30,346 nt of DNA from contig JBBITI010000033.1 in the NCBI GenBank assembly GCA_037440885.1, positions 1-30,346 of the forward strand, read 5' to 3'. A model generated the notes under the pieces. The model did no database searches. It was not told the DNA's origin and saw only the letters and a program-made list of their open reading frames with translations. Origin of the DNA: JBBITI01 sp037440885 (lineage in GTDB: Bacteria; Chloroflexota; Dehalococcoidia; Dehalococcoidales; UBA2162). Every line of letters begins with the position of its first letter. Position 1 is the first letter of the stretch. The position numbers and the translations under genes are program-made. Of this stretch, positions 23,429 to 30,346 are shown one piece after another.

Positions 23429-23887
23429 TCATCGTGCATATATCTTGATCAAAGCTTCGTCATTATCAACTTCGATCTCGGTGTCATTTAATGCATCGAT
23501 CAATGGTTCGATATAATCGTCCTTCAAGTTCCTGATATTAAAGCCTATTCCTTTTTCATTTAGAGATCTATTGATATCTTCGGCAACCTTAGGCGGCATC
23601 AAAGCGGTTAGTTTCATCCCGGATCGAATCAAAGATATCGGTACCCGGATATTGACCCGTTCTGTTTCTCGACGTCCTTCACCCCACGTTGATTGTTTCT
23701 GATGACCTTCTTTCGGCTCTACTTTCACGTAAAGATATTTCGGATTTGGTTTCGAGCTATTCTTTTCTTGTTCAATATTATGCGTAGTATTTTCATCTCC
23801 AAGTAAAGTCAGTAGCTGGGCGGTTTCGTCCACAGTTATCTTGCCTTCGGCAAGCATTTGCAGTATTTTCTTTTTATTTTCATCCAT
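23429..23887 (-). CDS. YvlB/LiaX-like N-terminal domain protein
   Basis: A 152-aa protein. The N terminus (residues 1-30, MDENKKKILQMLAEGKITVD then a leucine-rich helix) is the short helical hairpin of the YvlB/LiaX group (SHOCT-like), which is found on envelope-stress proteins. After a polar linker (31-70) comes a folded domain with RVNIRVPISLIRSGMKL, 'ALMPPKVAEDINRSLNEKG' and acidic C-terminal strands. Parts of this are shared with related 'DUF4097/DUF2089-linked' proteins, but I do not know their function. It lies 15 nt after the membrane protein and is last in a three-gene unit with DUF2089. A role in sensing or responding to cell-envelope damage is inferred from the homologues. Confidence 0.65.
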   Translation of the reverse strand: MDENKKKILQMLAEGKITVDETAQLLTLLGDENTTHNIEQEKNSSKPNPKYLYVKVEPKEGHQKQSTWGEGRRETERVNIRVPISLIRSGMKLTALMPPKVAEDINRSLNEKGIGFNIRNLKDDYIEPLIDALNDTEIEVDNDEALIKIYAR

Positions 23888-23902
23888 TAGATTTGATCTC
23901 CT

Positions 23903-24193
23903 CTAGCGTAACTCAATTTTAAGGCAGTTATCCTGTCCGGCAACGTCGACGATTGTACCGCGCAGGCTATAGAAAACGCGGCATACCGCCGGAATACCCA
24001 GGATGACCGGACGCCACCAGCCTATTTGCCAGGTGAAAATCAAGGCTAGCAGGGCGAAGGGTAACAAGATGAGAAAAACAATCAATACAAAGACAAGCAC
24101 AATCGGCCAAATCAGAAATAGTGGTAACCAGAGACTGAAATTGTGGGTTTGATTTCTGAATTGCAGTTTCATCAGAAAAGGCGGCCAATTCAT
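23903..24193 (-). CDS. Small membrane protein of the DUF2089 module
   Basis: A 96-aa protein with one long or two closely spaced hydrophobic helices (about 20-59: LPLFLIWPIVLVFVLIVFLI then LLPFALLALIFTW) and a C-terminal soluble tail. The tail could lie at the membrane surface. I do not recognise a family. The start codon ATG overlaps the stop of DUF2089 (ATGA), so the two are translationally coupled. The YvlB/LiaX-like gene follows after 15 nt. It could be the membrane partner of the two soluble proteins. Confidence 0.7.
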   Translation of the reverse strand: MNWPPFLMKLQFRNQTHNFSLWLPLFLIWPIVLVFVLIVFLILLPFALLALIFTWQIGWWRPVILGIPAVCRVFYSLRGTIVDVAGQDNCLKIELR

Positions 24194-24567
24194 TTTGATA
24201 ACCTCTCAATTGCCTCTGCGGCAGTTATTTCGCCACGTTCCAGGGCAGCGAGAGTTTCATTTCGAGTTGGAGAATTGCTGTTAGTATTGATTATTTCCAC
24301 CATCTGGAACTGGGCGGCGATACGGCTGAGTCGACCTTTGATTGTGGGATAACTTACGCCAAACGCTTTTTCCATATCCTTTATTGAACCGTCGTTCTTG
24401 ACGAAAGCCATCACGAAAACCTGGTCTTCAGCAGAAAGACGGGCCAGGGGCGGTAATTCAAACTGGCCTTCGAAGCTAATCCCGGAATCGATCAGGCGGA
24501 CCCTTTCCACGACCAGGCGTGATCCTTGCGTCAGGCGAGTTAATTCCTGCCATTCGTGGGTTTTCAT
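24190..24567 (-). CDS. DUF2089-like HTH protein, no zinc ribbon
   Basis: A 125-aa protein matching the DUF2089 pattern: FEGQFELPPLARLSAEDQVF (33-52), then KNDGSIKDMEKAFGVSYPTIKGRLSRI, a sigma70-region-4-like helix-turn-helix (58-83). Family members usually start with a cysteine zinc ribbon; here that part has no cysteines. The C terminus (ETLAALERGEITAAEAIERL, 104-123) is the same helical hairpin type as the start of the YvlB/LiaX-like protein two genes on. The protein is therefore probably a transcription regulator of its own operon. The ATG at 24567 follows GGGAG. The promoter is at 24650-24623. Confidence 0.8.
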   Translation of the reverse strand: MKTHEWQELTRLTQGSRLVVERVRLIDSGISFEGQFELPPLARLSAEDQVFVMAFVKNDGSIKDMEKAFGVSYPTIKGRLSRIAAQFQMVEIINTNSNSPTRNETLAALERGEITAAEAIERLSK

Positions 24568-24622
24568 GATAAATACTCCCGCAACTGTTAATAATATCCA
24601 GAAATACTTGTCTTTCTTTAAT

Positions 24623-24650
24623 ATTTTACACTATAAATTAAAAATGTCAA
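24623..24650 (-). promoter_or_regulatory. Promoter of the DUF2089 module
   Basis: On the minus strand: TTGACA (24650-24645), a 16-nt spacer, then TAAAAT (24628-24623). Start near 24616, about 50 nt before the ATG. The surrounding gap is strongly AT-rich. Confidence 0.7.
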
Positions 24651-24715
24651 TATATTATAAAAGAATAATTAAAAAATTTAATAAATATGTAATTCTTGAT
24701 GGATGATACGTAATA

Positions 24716-24745
24716 TTGGATTTTTACGCGGTATGATTGTATATT
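24716..24745 (+). promoter_or_regulatory. Promoter of the EamA gene, leaderless layout
   Basis: TTGGAT (24716-24721), an 18-nt spacer, then TATATT (24740-24745). The expected start, 7-8 nt later, falls at or next to the ATG at 24753, and no Shine-Dalgarno sequence precedes that ATG. Confidence 0.6.
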
Positions 24746-24752
24746 TTCGACC

Positions 24753-25628
24753 ATGACCGTTAAATATATCATCCTGGCAATTGGTGTGCTATCACTCTCC
24801 TTTGCCGCGCTTTTTATTAGATTGGCAGATGCGCCACCCCTGGTGATTGCAGCCTATCGATTGTGCCTGGCTTCGCTGGTGTTGATCCCTTTCAGCGGGA
24901 GGTATATTAAAAAAGAACTCCCGCGCCTTTCGCGCAAGGATCTATCATTTATGGTTTTGGCCGGTCTTTTATTGGCAATTCATTTCGGCTTGTGGATCAA
25001 TTCACTCAGATATACATCGGTAGTTACATCGGTAGTATTGGTTACTACCAGTCCAATTTTCCTTGCCATCGCTTCCCGGTTGGTATTCAAACAACGATTA
25101 AGTAGTTTCGTTATTCTCGGTATTATTATTTCAATCACTGGCACTATTCTTATCAGTTATGGTAACTGGCAACTCGGAGAGTACCCTTTTATCGGCGCTA
25201 TACTAGCGTTAGGGGGTGCAGTTGCGATATCCGGTTACTTATTAATCGGACAGCGTCTCCGCAGCAGGATCGGTATATTCAGTTTCATATCGGTGATTTA
25301 TTGTTCAGCAGCGGTCTTTTTGCTTGCTTCGGTAATCATCTCAGGATATTCGCTCACCGGTTATTCAACGAGAACCTATACCATGATGATTTTGCTGGCG
25401 GTGATACCACAGTTGATTGGGCACTCTTCAGTCAATTGGTCGCTTCGGTTTATTCCGGCGACCTTGATTGCGATTGCTGTTCTGGGAGAGTCAGTCGGCG
25501 CGGCCATCTGGGCATTTCTTTTTCTCGGTGAAACAATTACTTTTCTGGAGTTGGCCGGAAGCGTTCTCCTTCTGACCGGAATTTATTTTGCTTTAAAATA
25601 CGGCAAACAAACCATCGTAAATAGATAA
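24753..25628 (+). CDS. EamA/DMT-family transporter
   Basis: A 291-aa protein with about ten hydrophobic helices in two EamA repeats of five, the size and layout of the drug/metabolite transporter family. The first repeat has ADAPPLVIAAYRLCLASLVLIP; the second has FIPATLIAIAVLGESVGAAIWAFLFLGETITFLELAG, a hallmark of EamA exporters. The substrate is unknown; members export amino acids or other small metabolites. The ATG at 24753 has no ribosome site but lies immediately after a promoter, so the mRNA is probably leaderless. It precedes an ion antiporter that has a separate leader. Confidence 0.87.
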   Translation: MTVKYIILAIGVLSLSFAALFIRLADAPPLVIAAYRLCLASLVLIPFSGRYIKKELPRLSRKDLSFMVLAGLLLAIHFGLWINSLRYTSVVTSVVLVTTSPIFLAIASRLVFKQRLSSFVILGIIISITGTILISYGNWQLGEYPFIGAILALGGAVAISGYLLIGQRLRSRIGIFSFISVIYCSAAVFLLASVIISGYSLTGYSTRTYTMMILLAVIPQLIGHSSVNWSLRFIPATLIAIAVLGESVGAAIWAFLFLGETITFLELAGSVLLLTGIYFALKYGKQTIVNR

Positions 25629-25662
25629 TCTCTGAATCATGATAGTGTGTACCTATTGAACA

Positions 25663-25693
25663 TTGTGCTGAGAGACGTTTCTCCCGGTATAAT
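25663..25693 (+). promoter_or_regulatory. Possible promoter of the antiporter gene
   Basis: A perfect TATAAT (25688-25693) is preceded 19 nt upstream by TTGTGC (25663-25668), a partial -35 with a long spacer. It would leave a leader of about 50 nt. Confidence 0.45.
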
Positions 25694-25747
25694 ATAAAAA
25701 TTAACACCAATTAAATCGAACTGTGTTGTGTTCGTTAAGGAAGATAA

Positions 25748-26704
25748 ATGATGCTAGATATCGTACTTTTCATCCTGGGCATATTGTTGCTTTTTAAGGG
25801 TAGTGATTTTTTCGTCGATGCCAGCGTTGCTATTGGTAAGCGGGCGCGTCTAAGCACGGTAGTGGTCGGCGGGACGTTGGTCAGTATCGCGACCACCAGT
25901 CCGGAATTAATGGTCTCGATAGTGTCCGGAATAAATAAGTCTCCCGGACTGGCTATCGGTAACGCTTTAGGTTCGGCAGCGTTTAATCTGGGATTTATTC
26001 TAGCCCTGGGTGCTATTATCCGGCCATTTGAATTAGCACCCGGTGAATTAAGATGGCGTTCCCTGCTTATCATTGGTTTAACGTTATTACTGTTCTTGTT
26101 GAGTATCGATCTGATGCTTACCCGGTGGCGGGGCTTGTTACTAGTCGCTATCTCATTGATTTACCTGTTTATTGATTACCGGCGTGGTGTAAGACAATCC
26201 GCTGGACTCAGTACATCTTCCGCCGGTACGGAAACAACGGTAGAATCTTCGATCAAAAAGATGATCTTTTTCTTTCTTTTCGGTGGTGCGATGGTCATCG
26301 GCGGTAGTATTCTTCTGGTAGACTCCGGGACATCGATAGCTGAAGCCCTTCATGTCCCACCATTATTTATCGGTCTGACGATGGTTTCAGTGGGAACTTC
26401 GCTTCCGGAACTGGCGACTGCTTTAGCTGCGATTCGAAAACGCGTCTTCGAGCTTTCTGTCGGAAACATCATCGGTGCCAATGTATTGAATCTTACCCTG
26501 ATAACCGGAGCCGCGGCATCGATCTATCCATTGACGCTGGAGCGTATGACCCAGGTCTACACTTTTCCGGCGATATTTCTGATGTTCGGCGTTTTCTTTC
26601 TTTTCGTACAATCTCGTAACCGGTTTACGCGTAAGGAAGGTATCGTTATTATTTCAATGTATTTCGCTTTTATTACCGGACTAACACTTCTAAGATTTAT
26701 TTAG
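25748..26704 (+). CDS. Na+/Ca2+ antiporter-like (CaCA, YrbG type)
   Basis: A 318-aa integral membrane protein of the Ca2+/cation antiporter superfamily. The two inverted alpha-repeat motifs are visible: ATTSPELMVSI with GNALGSAAFNLGFIL in the first half, and GTSLPELATAL with GNIIGANVLNLTLI in the second. The glutamates in SPEL and LPEL are expected to bind the ions. About ten hydrophobic helices are present, typical length. A hydrophilic loop in the middle (about 143-165) links the halves. It would exchange Na+ or H+ for Ca2+ across the membrane. The start is ATG at 25748 (a second ATG follows directly). Confidence 0.92.
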   Translation: MMLDIVLFILGILLLFKGSDFFVDASVAIGKRARLSTVVVGGTLVSIATTSPELMVSIVSGINKSPGLAIGNALGSAAFNLGFILALGAIIRPFELAPGELRWRSLLIIGLTLLLFLLSIDLMLTRWRGLLLVAISLIYLFIDYRRGVRQSAGLSTSSAGTETTVESSIKKMIFFFLFGGAMVIGGSILLVDSGTSIAEALHVPPLFIGLTMVSVGTSLPELATALAAIRKRVFELSVGNIIGANVLNLTLITGAAASIYPLTLERMTQVYTFPAIFLMFGVFFLFVQSRNRFTRKEGIVIISMYFAFITGLTLLRFI

Positions 26705-26762
26705 GTTATTCTCGCCTGGTGGGAAACGCTTAGATAAAATGAAATTCAACTACTCATTATTT

Positions 26763-26791
26763 TTGCATTGTCTACCGCGAGGTGGTATGAT
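26763..26791 (+). promoter_or_regulatory. Promoter of the second MFS gene
   Basis: TTGCAT (26763-26768), a 17-nt spacer and TATGAT (26786-26791). The predicted start near 26798 gives a 48-nt leader before the TTG start at 26846. Confidence 0.6.
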
Positions 26792-26845
26792 TTCTTCGCA
26801 TCATCATTTTAACCTGCGATTACTTGCCAGGCTAGATTCGCGACA

Positions 26846-28123
26846 TTGAAACACTTCGGACTAACCCACCCCCGCATTTTTTACGGCTGGTATGTCGTAT
26901 TTGCCTGTGTAGTAATCACCCTTTACACCGGCGGTGTTATCAATTTTGGTTTTACAGCGGTTTTCGACCCACTCATCAAAGAGTTTGGCTGGAGCTCAGC
27001 GCAGATATCGCTAGCAGCTTCGCTGCGCGGGCTAGAAGTTGGCCTACTCTCAGCAGTGGTAGGTCTTCTTGTTGATCGCCTGGGCCCGCGTAAGATGATA
27101 ATATGCGGAACAATTCTCATTGCTTTTGGCTATTATGTTCTCAGCCGGGTTTCCTCGCTGGCCATGTTTTACGCTGCTTTTGCCTTGATATCTCTCGGTA
27201 TGAGCGCATGTGCCGGCACGGTTTTGTTGACTGCCGTTACTAACTGGTTCAATCGTAAAGCGGCGATCGCGACAGGTCTGGTTGCCAGCGGTTTTGGATT
27301 AGGAGGTACGGTAGTTCCTGCAATTACCGCTTTGATCGATACTTATGACTGGCGGAATGCCATGCTTATCATATCTCTGGGAACACTGGTCGTCTGTCTC
27401 CCACTCGGTCTACTGGTGCGGCATCGCCCGGAAGACTACGGGTATCTTCCGGATGGTGAAGCATCTAATACGATAAAGAAGCAGGAAACGGTTAAAACGA
27501 TACCGGAAAACAACGTTACAGTCTGGCAGGCGCTACGAGACCGGGCTTTCTGGCATATCAGCGTATCTTCAATGTGTCATTCTTTTGTTGTTGGCGCGGT
27601 GGTTACCCATATAATGCCTTATCTGGGTAGTGTTGGTATCAACCGATCAACCGCCAGTCTGATTGCCTTGTCATTACCTTTGGCTAGCATCGCCGGAAGA
27701 TTGACAAGCGGATTGTTTAGCAATAAATTCGGTAACCGGACGGTCTATTTTTCCAGCTTCATCCTGATGACCGCGGGTCTGTTGTTTTTTGCGGTTGTTA
27801 ATGCGAACAGTCTCTGGTTAATAATACCTTTTACAGCCGTATTCAGCTTGGGGTGGGGTTTTAGCGTTATTTCGCGTATTACGTTATTGCGAGAGCATTA
27901 TGGTAGAGCTAGTTTCGGAGCGGTGATCGGGTTTAATTCGACGATTATGATGATTGGGAATGTCACTGGGGCTCCCATTGCCGGATGGTCTTACGATAGT
28001 TTTGGGAGTTACCAGGGTGCCTGGATTGCTTTTGGAGTGGTGACTCTGGGCGGTATGCTTCTGGCATTTACAACTCCGATTAAGCGTAAAATACAGGGGA
28101 GTGTAAATCCTGTAACCGGATGA
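26846..28123 (+). CDS. MFS transporter, monocarboxylate/oxalate type
   Basis: A 425-aa major facilitator carrier with about 12 hydrophobic helices. The start HPRIFYGWYVVFACVVITLYTGG is the usual N terminus of the oxalate/formate and monocarboxylate group, and GLLVDRLGPRKMIICG fits motif A of the family. The second half begins after a polar loop (about 205-228). TTG at 26846 is the likely start because the family begins just there and no ATG lies upstream in frame close to a ribosome site. Substrates of relatives are small organic acids, which fits with the CoA-transferase pair facing it. It ends in a shared terminator. Confidence 0.87.
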   Translation: MKHFGLTHPRIFYGWYVVFACVVITLYTGGVINFGFTAVFDPLIKEFGWSSAQISLAASLRGLEVGLLSAVVGLLVDRLGPRKMIICGTILIAFGYYVLSRVSSLAMFYAAFALISLGMSACAGTVLLTAVTNWFNRKAAIATGLVASGFGLGGTVVPAITALIDTYDWRNAMLIISLGTLVVCLPLGLLVRHRPEDYGYLPDGEASNTIKKQETVKTIPENNVTVWQALRDRAFWHISVSSMCHSFVVGAVVTHIMPYLGSVGINRSTASLIALSLPLASIAGRLTSGLFSNKFGNRTVYFSSFILMTAGLLFFAVVNANSLWLIIPFTAVFSLGWGFSVISRITLLREHYGRASFGAVIGFNSTIMMIGNVTGAPIAGWSYDSFGSYQGAWIAFGVVTLGGMLLAFTTPIKRKIQGSVNPVTG

Positions 28124-28132
28124 CGCAGGGAA

Positions 28133-28160
28133 GAGCGGCGTTGATTTTTCAACGCCGCTC
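28133..28160 (+). terminator. Terminator between MFS and CoA-transferase
   Basis: GAGCGGCGTTGA (28133-28144) pairs perfectly with TCAACGCCGCTC (28149-28160) with a TTTT loop, between two convergent genes. T-rich DNA follows on the plus side. Confidence 0.8.
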
Positions 28161-28169
28161 TCATGTATT

Positions 28170-28835
28170 TTATAGTTCCATTGTTTTCAAGTCGGGTGAG
28201 ATGATTAATTTAGGTTCGGTTAATGCCTGTACTTCTTCCGCTGTCCAACCGGGAGCGGTCTCTTTCAGGACAAGCCCTTGCTTGGTCACTTCGATTACTG
28301 CGATATCGGTAATAATTACGTCGACACACTGTTCAGCGGTTAGTTCGTAAGAACATTTTTTTAAAATTTTAGGTTGGTTGTCCTTGGTGGTATGAGTCAT
28401 GACGACAACAAGCCTGGCTGCACCGGAAGCCAGATCCATACCGCCTCCGATAGTCCCTGGTTCACGACCAGGAATCAGCCAGTTAGCCAGGTCGCCGTTC
28501 TCTGCTACCTGTAGACCACCAAGAACGCAGAGGTCGATATGACCACCGCGGATCATGGAAAAAGATTCAGCATGATCAAAAAATCCCATGCCGGGGAGGG
28601 GGGTGGTAAATTGGCCACTGGCGTTGACCAGATGGAAGTTTTGTTCCGCTTCAGTAACGGCTGTCCGTCCACAGCCTAAAACACCGTTTTCGCTCTGGAT
28701 TACGATTTCATTTTCTTCAGGAACATAATTTGAAGCGAGGGTTGGAATACCAAAGCCGAGGTTAACATACATACCGTTCTTGAATTCTTTGGCGACTCTT
28801 AAGGCCATAGTCTGTTCATCCAGTCTTTCTTTCAT
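28170..28835 (-). CDS. 3-oxoacid-type CoA-transferase, beta subunit
   Basis: This 221-aa protein is a canonical family I beta subunit. The catalytic glutamate is E49 in SENGVLGCG. Other hallmarks are RVAKEFKNGMYVNLGFGIPTLASNY at the start, VLGGLQVAENGDLANWLIPG, and GGGMDLASGAARLVVVMTH. Its C terminus shares APGWTAEEVQALTEPKL with many such subunits. The start is the ATG at 28835, 5-6 nt after an AAAGGAGC site and only 1 nt after the alpha-subunit stop; a longer in-frame extension lacks a ribosome site. It pairs with the next gene and is a paralogue of 2209-2940. The substrate could be acetoacetate, but this is not shown. Confidence 0.93.
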   Translation of the reverse strand: MKERLDEQTMALRVAKEFKNGMYVNLGFGIPTLASNYVPEENEIVIQSENGVLGCGRTAVTEAEQNFHLVNASGQFTTPLPGMGFFDHAESFSMIRGGHIDLCVLGGLQVAENGDLANWLIPGREPGTIGGGMDLASGAARLVVVMTHTTKDNQPKILKKCSYELTAEQCVDVIITDIAVIEVTKQGLVLKETAPGWTAEEVQALTEPKLIISPDLKTMEL

Positions 28836-28836
28836 A

Positions 28837-29595
28837 CTAAGCTCCTTTGTTCCAACCTGCTGGTCGGGGTACGACACGGTCAACATAAATTTCATGGGTA
28901 ACAATATTTTCTGGCCCGATCTGTCCGAGTTCGACCAGTTCATCGACTTCGGCAATCGTGACTTTTGCAGCGCCGGCCATAGTTCCATTGAAGTTGCGGG
29001 ACGTTCCCTGATAAATAAGGTTACCCCGGCGGTCAGATTTATAGGCGCGGATCAGTGCAAAATCAGCCCTGATCGCATGTTCCATTATGTATTTTCGACC
29101 ATTGAATACACGGACTTCCTTCCCTTTTTCAACGCGGGTACCAACACCGGTGGCGGTATAGAAAGCGGGAATGCCGGCTTTGTTTGCGCGAATCCTTTCT
29201 GCCAGGGTGCCCTGTCCGGTAATTTCAATATCCAGGTACCCTTCTCGCAGTTGATCGTGTAGAGCGGAACCGCCTCCGGGGGGGGCCATTCCCGGGAAAG
29301 AAGTGATAACGTGTTTGACCTGGCGATTTTGTATGAGAATACCAGCATTGTCGTAGTTCGGCGGCGTTTTCCGGAACATTGGGGGTGGTGGTGTCCCGGG
29401 CTTGGGTGGCGGTGTCCGACCAGCTCCGGGCGTATTCATCACGATGGTTAAGTTCTTCGCACCCTGTTTCTCGAGCGCGCGAAGAAGATAACTCGGCGTG
29501 CCGTTGGCCGGACCAAATCCGCCAATCAGAATGACTGCCCCGTCGAAGATATCGGCCACTGCCTCATCAAAACTGTTGATTACCTTGTTTATCAT
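28837..29595 (-). CDS. 3-oxoacid-type CoA-transferase, alpha subunit
   Basis: A 252-aa alpha subunit of a family I CoA-transferase. The glycine loop is intact (VILIGGFGPANGTP, 21-34). A proline-rich segment at about 55-79 (NTPGAGRTPPPKPGTPPPP then MFRKTPP) replaces the short loop of most homologues; the first alpha subunit has an insertion at the same place. GVGTRVEKGKEVRVFNGRKYIMEHAIRADFALIRAYKSDRRGNL is the usual substrate/CoA region. It is 1 nt from the beta gene, and the two must be co-expressed. It is a paralogue of 1367-2176, with the same ends (INKVINSFDEAVADIFDGA). The ATG at 29595 follows a GGAGG site. Confidence 0.93.
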   Translation of the reverse strand: MINKVINSFDEAVADIFDGAVILIGGFGPANGTPSYLLRALEKQGAKNLTIVMNTPGAGRTPPPKPGTPPPPMFRKTPPNYDNAGILIQNRQVKHVITSFPGMAPPGGGSALHDQLREGYLDIEITGQGTLAERIRANKAGIPAFYTATGVGTRVEKGKEVRVFNGRKYIMEHAIRADFALIRAYKSDRRGNLIYQGTSRNFNGTMAGAAKVTIAEVDELVELGQIGPENIVTHEIYVDRVVPRPAGWNKGA

Positions 29596-29638
29596 TATTC
29601 CTCCAATCCTTTTGAAAAGGCTTTCAATCGGTTGGGTC

Positions 29639-29669
29639 TATCTAACACTGTTTTCGGATAGGCTGTCAA
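29639..29669 (-). promoter_or_regulatory. Probable promoter of the second CoA-transferase
   Basis: On the minus strand: TTGACA (29669-29664) followed by GTTAGA after 17 nt or TAGATA (29644-29639) after 19 nt. Start would be about 35-40 nt before the ATG. Confidence 0.5.
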
Positions 29670-29698
29670 GAGTAGAAAGTTGTATTTTGAGTATAGAA

Positions 29699-29727
29699 TT
29701 GCTCCCGATGAAGCAATGTGCTAACAT
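29699..29727 (+). promoter_or_regulatory. Possible promoter of the second PIG-L gene
   Basis: TTGCTC (29699-29704), a 17-nt spacer and TAACAT (29722-29727); both are partial matches. The ribosome site GAGGAG (29737-29742) comes right after. Confidence 0.35.
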
Positions 29728-29745
29728 GCGAACGATGAGGAGAAT

Positions 29746-30346
29746 ATGGAACAGGAACAAAGAAAAACAGCGATGATAATTGGCGCCCATCCTGACGATC
29801 CTGATTTTGGGTCGGGAGGGACGGTCGCAAAATGGGTCAAAGACGGTATCAAAGTGTTTTATGTCATCTGTACCAACGGGGATAAGGGTAGTTCTGACTT
29901 GGAGATGACTTCAGAAAGGTTAGCTGTAATTCGTACCAAAGAGCAACTGGCAGCTGCTGATCTTCTGGGAGTAACGGAAGTTCACTTCCTAGGATATCCT
30001 GATGGTGATTTAACAGAAACGAATGTTTTCCGTGGTCAATTAGTTCGTCTTATCCGCAAATACCGTCCGGATACCGTTATAACTCATGATCCTGCTCGAA
30101 AGTATATGAGCCACCACGACCACCGTATCACCGGGCAGGTAGCTTTGGATGCTGTATTTCCTTATGCTCGTGACCATCTTTTTTATCCGGAGCATCGCCA
30201 GGAAGGTCTTACCCCGTTTAAAGTCCGTGAAGTCCTCCTTAACGGGTCTGAAGATCCAAATCATTTCATCGATATCACAAGTACTATTGACCTCAAAACG
30301 AAAGCGATCGCTTGCCATGCCAGCCAGGTCGGCGATCATTCTCATG
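29746..30346 (+). CDS. PIG-L deacetylase, second copy, cut by window edge
   Basis: The first 200 codons of a second PIG-L family zinc deacetylase, open to the window end with no stop. The zinc motif is AHPDDPDFGSGGT (residues 14-26), in which the usual glutamate or variable residue before Asp-Phe is Pro. The second motif SHHDHRITG (about 122-130) supplies the histidines. FLGYPDGDL is typical of this subfamily. The ATG at 29746 follows GAGGAG. It differs clearly from the copy at 8221-9078, so it has a separate role. Downstream context is not visible. Confidence 0.85.
   Translation, partial: MEQEQRKTAMIIGAHPDDPDFGSGGTVAKWVKDGIKVFYVICTNGDKGSSDLEMTSERLAVIRTKEQLAAADLLGVTEVHFLGYPDGDLTETNVFRGQLVRLIRKYRPDTVITHDPARKYMSHHDHRITGQVALDAVFPYARDHLFYPEHRQEGLTPFKVREVLLNGSEDPNHFIDITSTIDLKTKAIACHASQVGDHSH

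Noticed and set aside
28120..28350. A 76-aa plus-strand frame at the MFS end
   Set aside because: It overlaps a terminator and the opposite CoA-transferase gene, and its residue content is Ser/Val-rich shadow.
28836..28988. A longer N terminus for the CoA-transferase beta subunit
   Set aside because: It overlaps the alpha gene and homologues start at MKERLDEQTM, which has its own ribosome site.
1..30346. tRNA, rRNA, CRISPR, transposase or phage genes
   Set aside because: I looked on both strands for cloverleaf-like tRNA features, regularly spaced repeats with spacers and IS-type proteins, and found none that held up.

Overview
The window looks like a metabolic accessory stretch from an uncultivated-type, free-living bacterium. 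The most likely group is Chloroflexota, class Dehalococcoidia. That placement is inferred from the gene mix (CoA-transferases, SDR, SnoaL-like, LarA-like and TPP enzymes, many MFS carriers), from a split transketolase, and from scattered TGAGCCTGTCGAAGGG-type intergenic repeats. No rRNA, tRNA or marker gene is present to prove it. Protein-coding density is high, GC is moderate, Shine-Dalgarno sites are strong, and several sigma70-type promoters (TTGACA, 16-18 nt, TATAAT-like) can be read directly.

Layout. 1-727: repeat-rich non-coding DNA with a 24-bp tandem repeat. 728-1174 (-): a SnoaL-like gene whose expected start codon is ATC. 1367-3958 (+): an operon-like run of family I CoA-transferase alpha and beta subunits, a cupin and a flavodoxin. 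4179-5992 (-): a transketolase split into two genes, with a shared-end terminator. 6340-11494 (+): VOC protein, LarA-like (lactate racemase family) protein, PIG-L deacetylase, acetolactate-synthase-like TPP enzyme, then DinB from its own promoter. 11528-12844 (-): an MFS carrier preceded by a possible 22-codon leader ORF. 13005-14042 (+): a zinc alcohol dehydrogenase. 14104-17156 (-): two tandem type-B carboxylesterases, divergent from an SDR (17483-18469) and a two-domain cupin gene that a 59-nt gap has frameshifted (18580-19429). 19682-21641 (+): a YtrA-type GntR regulator, ABC ATPase and permease with a promoter and operator. 21728-24567 (-): a metallophosphoesterase with a 53-aa membrane protein, then a three-gene DUF2089 / membrane protein / YvlB-LiaX-like module. 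24753-28123 (+): EamA exporter (probably leaderless mRNA), Na+/Ca2+-type antiporter, MFS carrier. 28170-29595 (-): a second CoA-transferase pair. 29746-end (+): a second PIG-L deacetylase, cut by the window edge.

How the genes may work together (inference). The theme is uptake, de-esterification, oxidation and CoA activation of small organic acids. Esterases would release alcohols or acids, ADH and SDR would oxidise them, MFS carriers would import or export acids, and two paralogous CoA-transferases would activate different acids. A poorly described cupin family occurs beside both the CoA-transferase operon and the SDR, which ties the two clusters together. PIG-L, DinB and VOC proteins are families often involved in low-molecular-weight thiol chemistry, but the sequence does not prove that role here. 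I found no CRISPR, phage, transposase or recognisable defence system.
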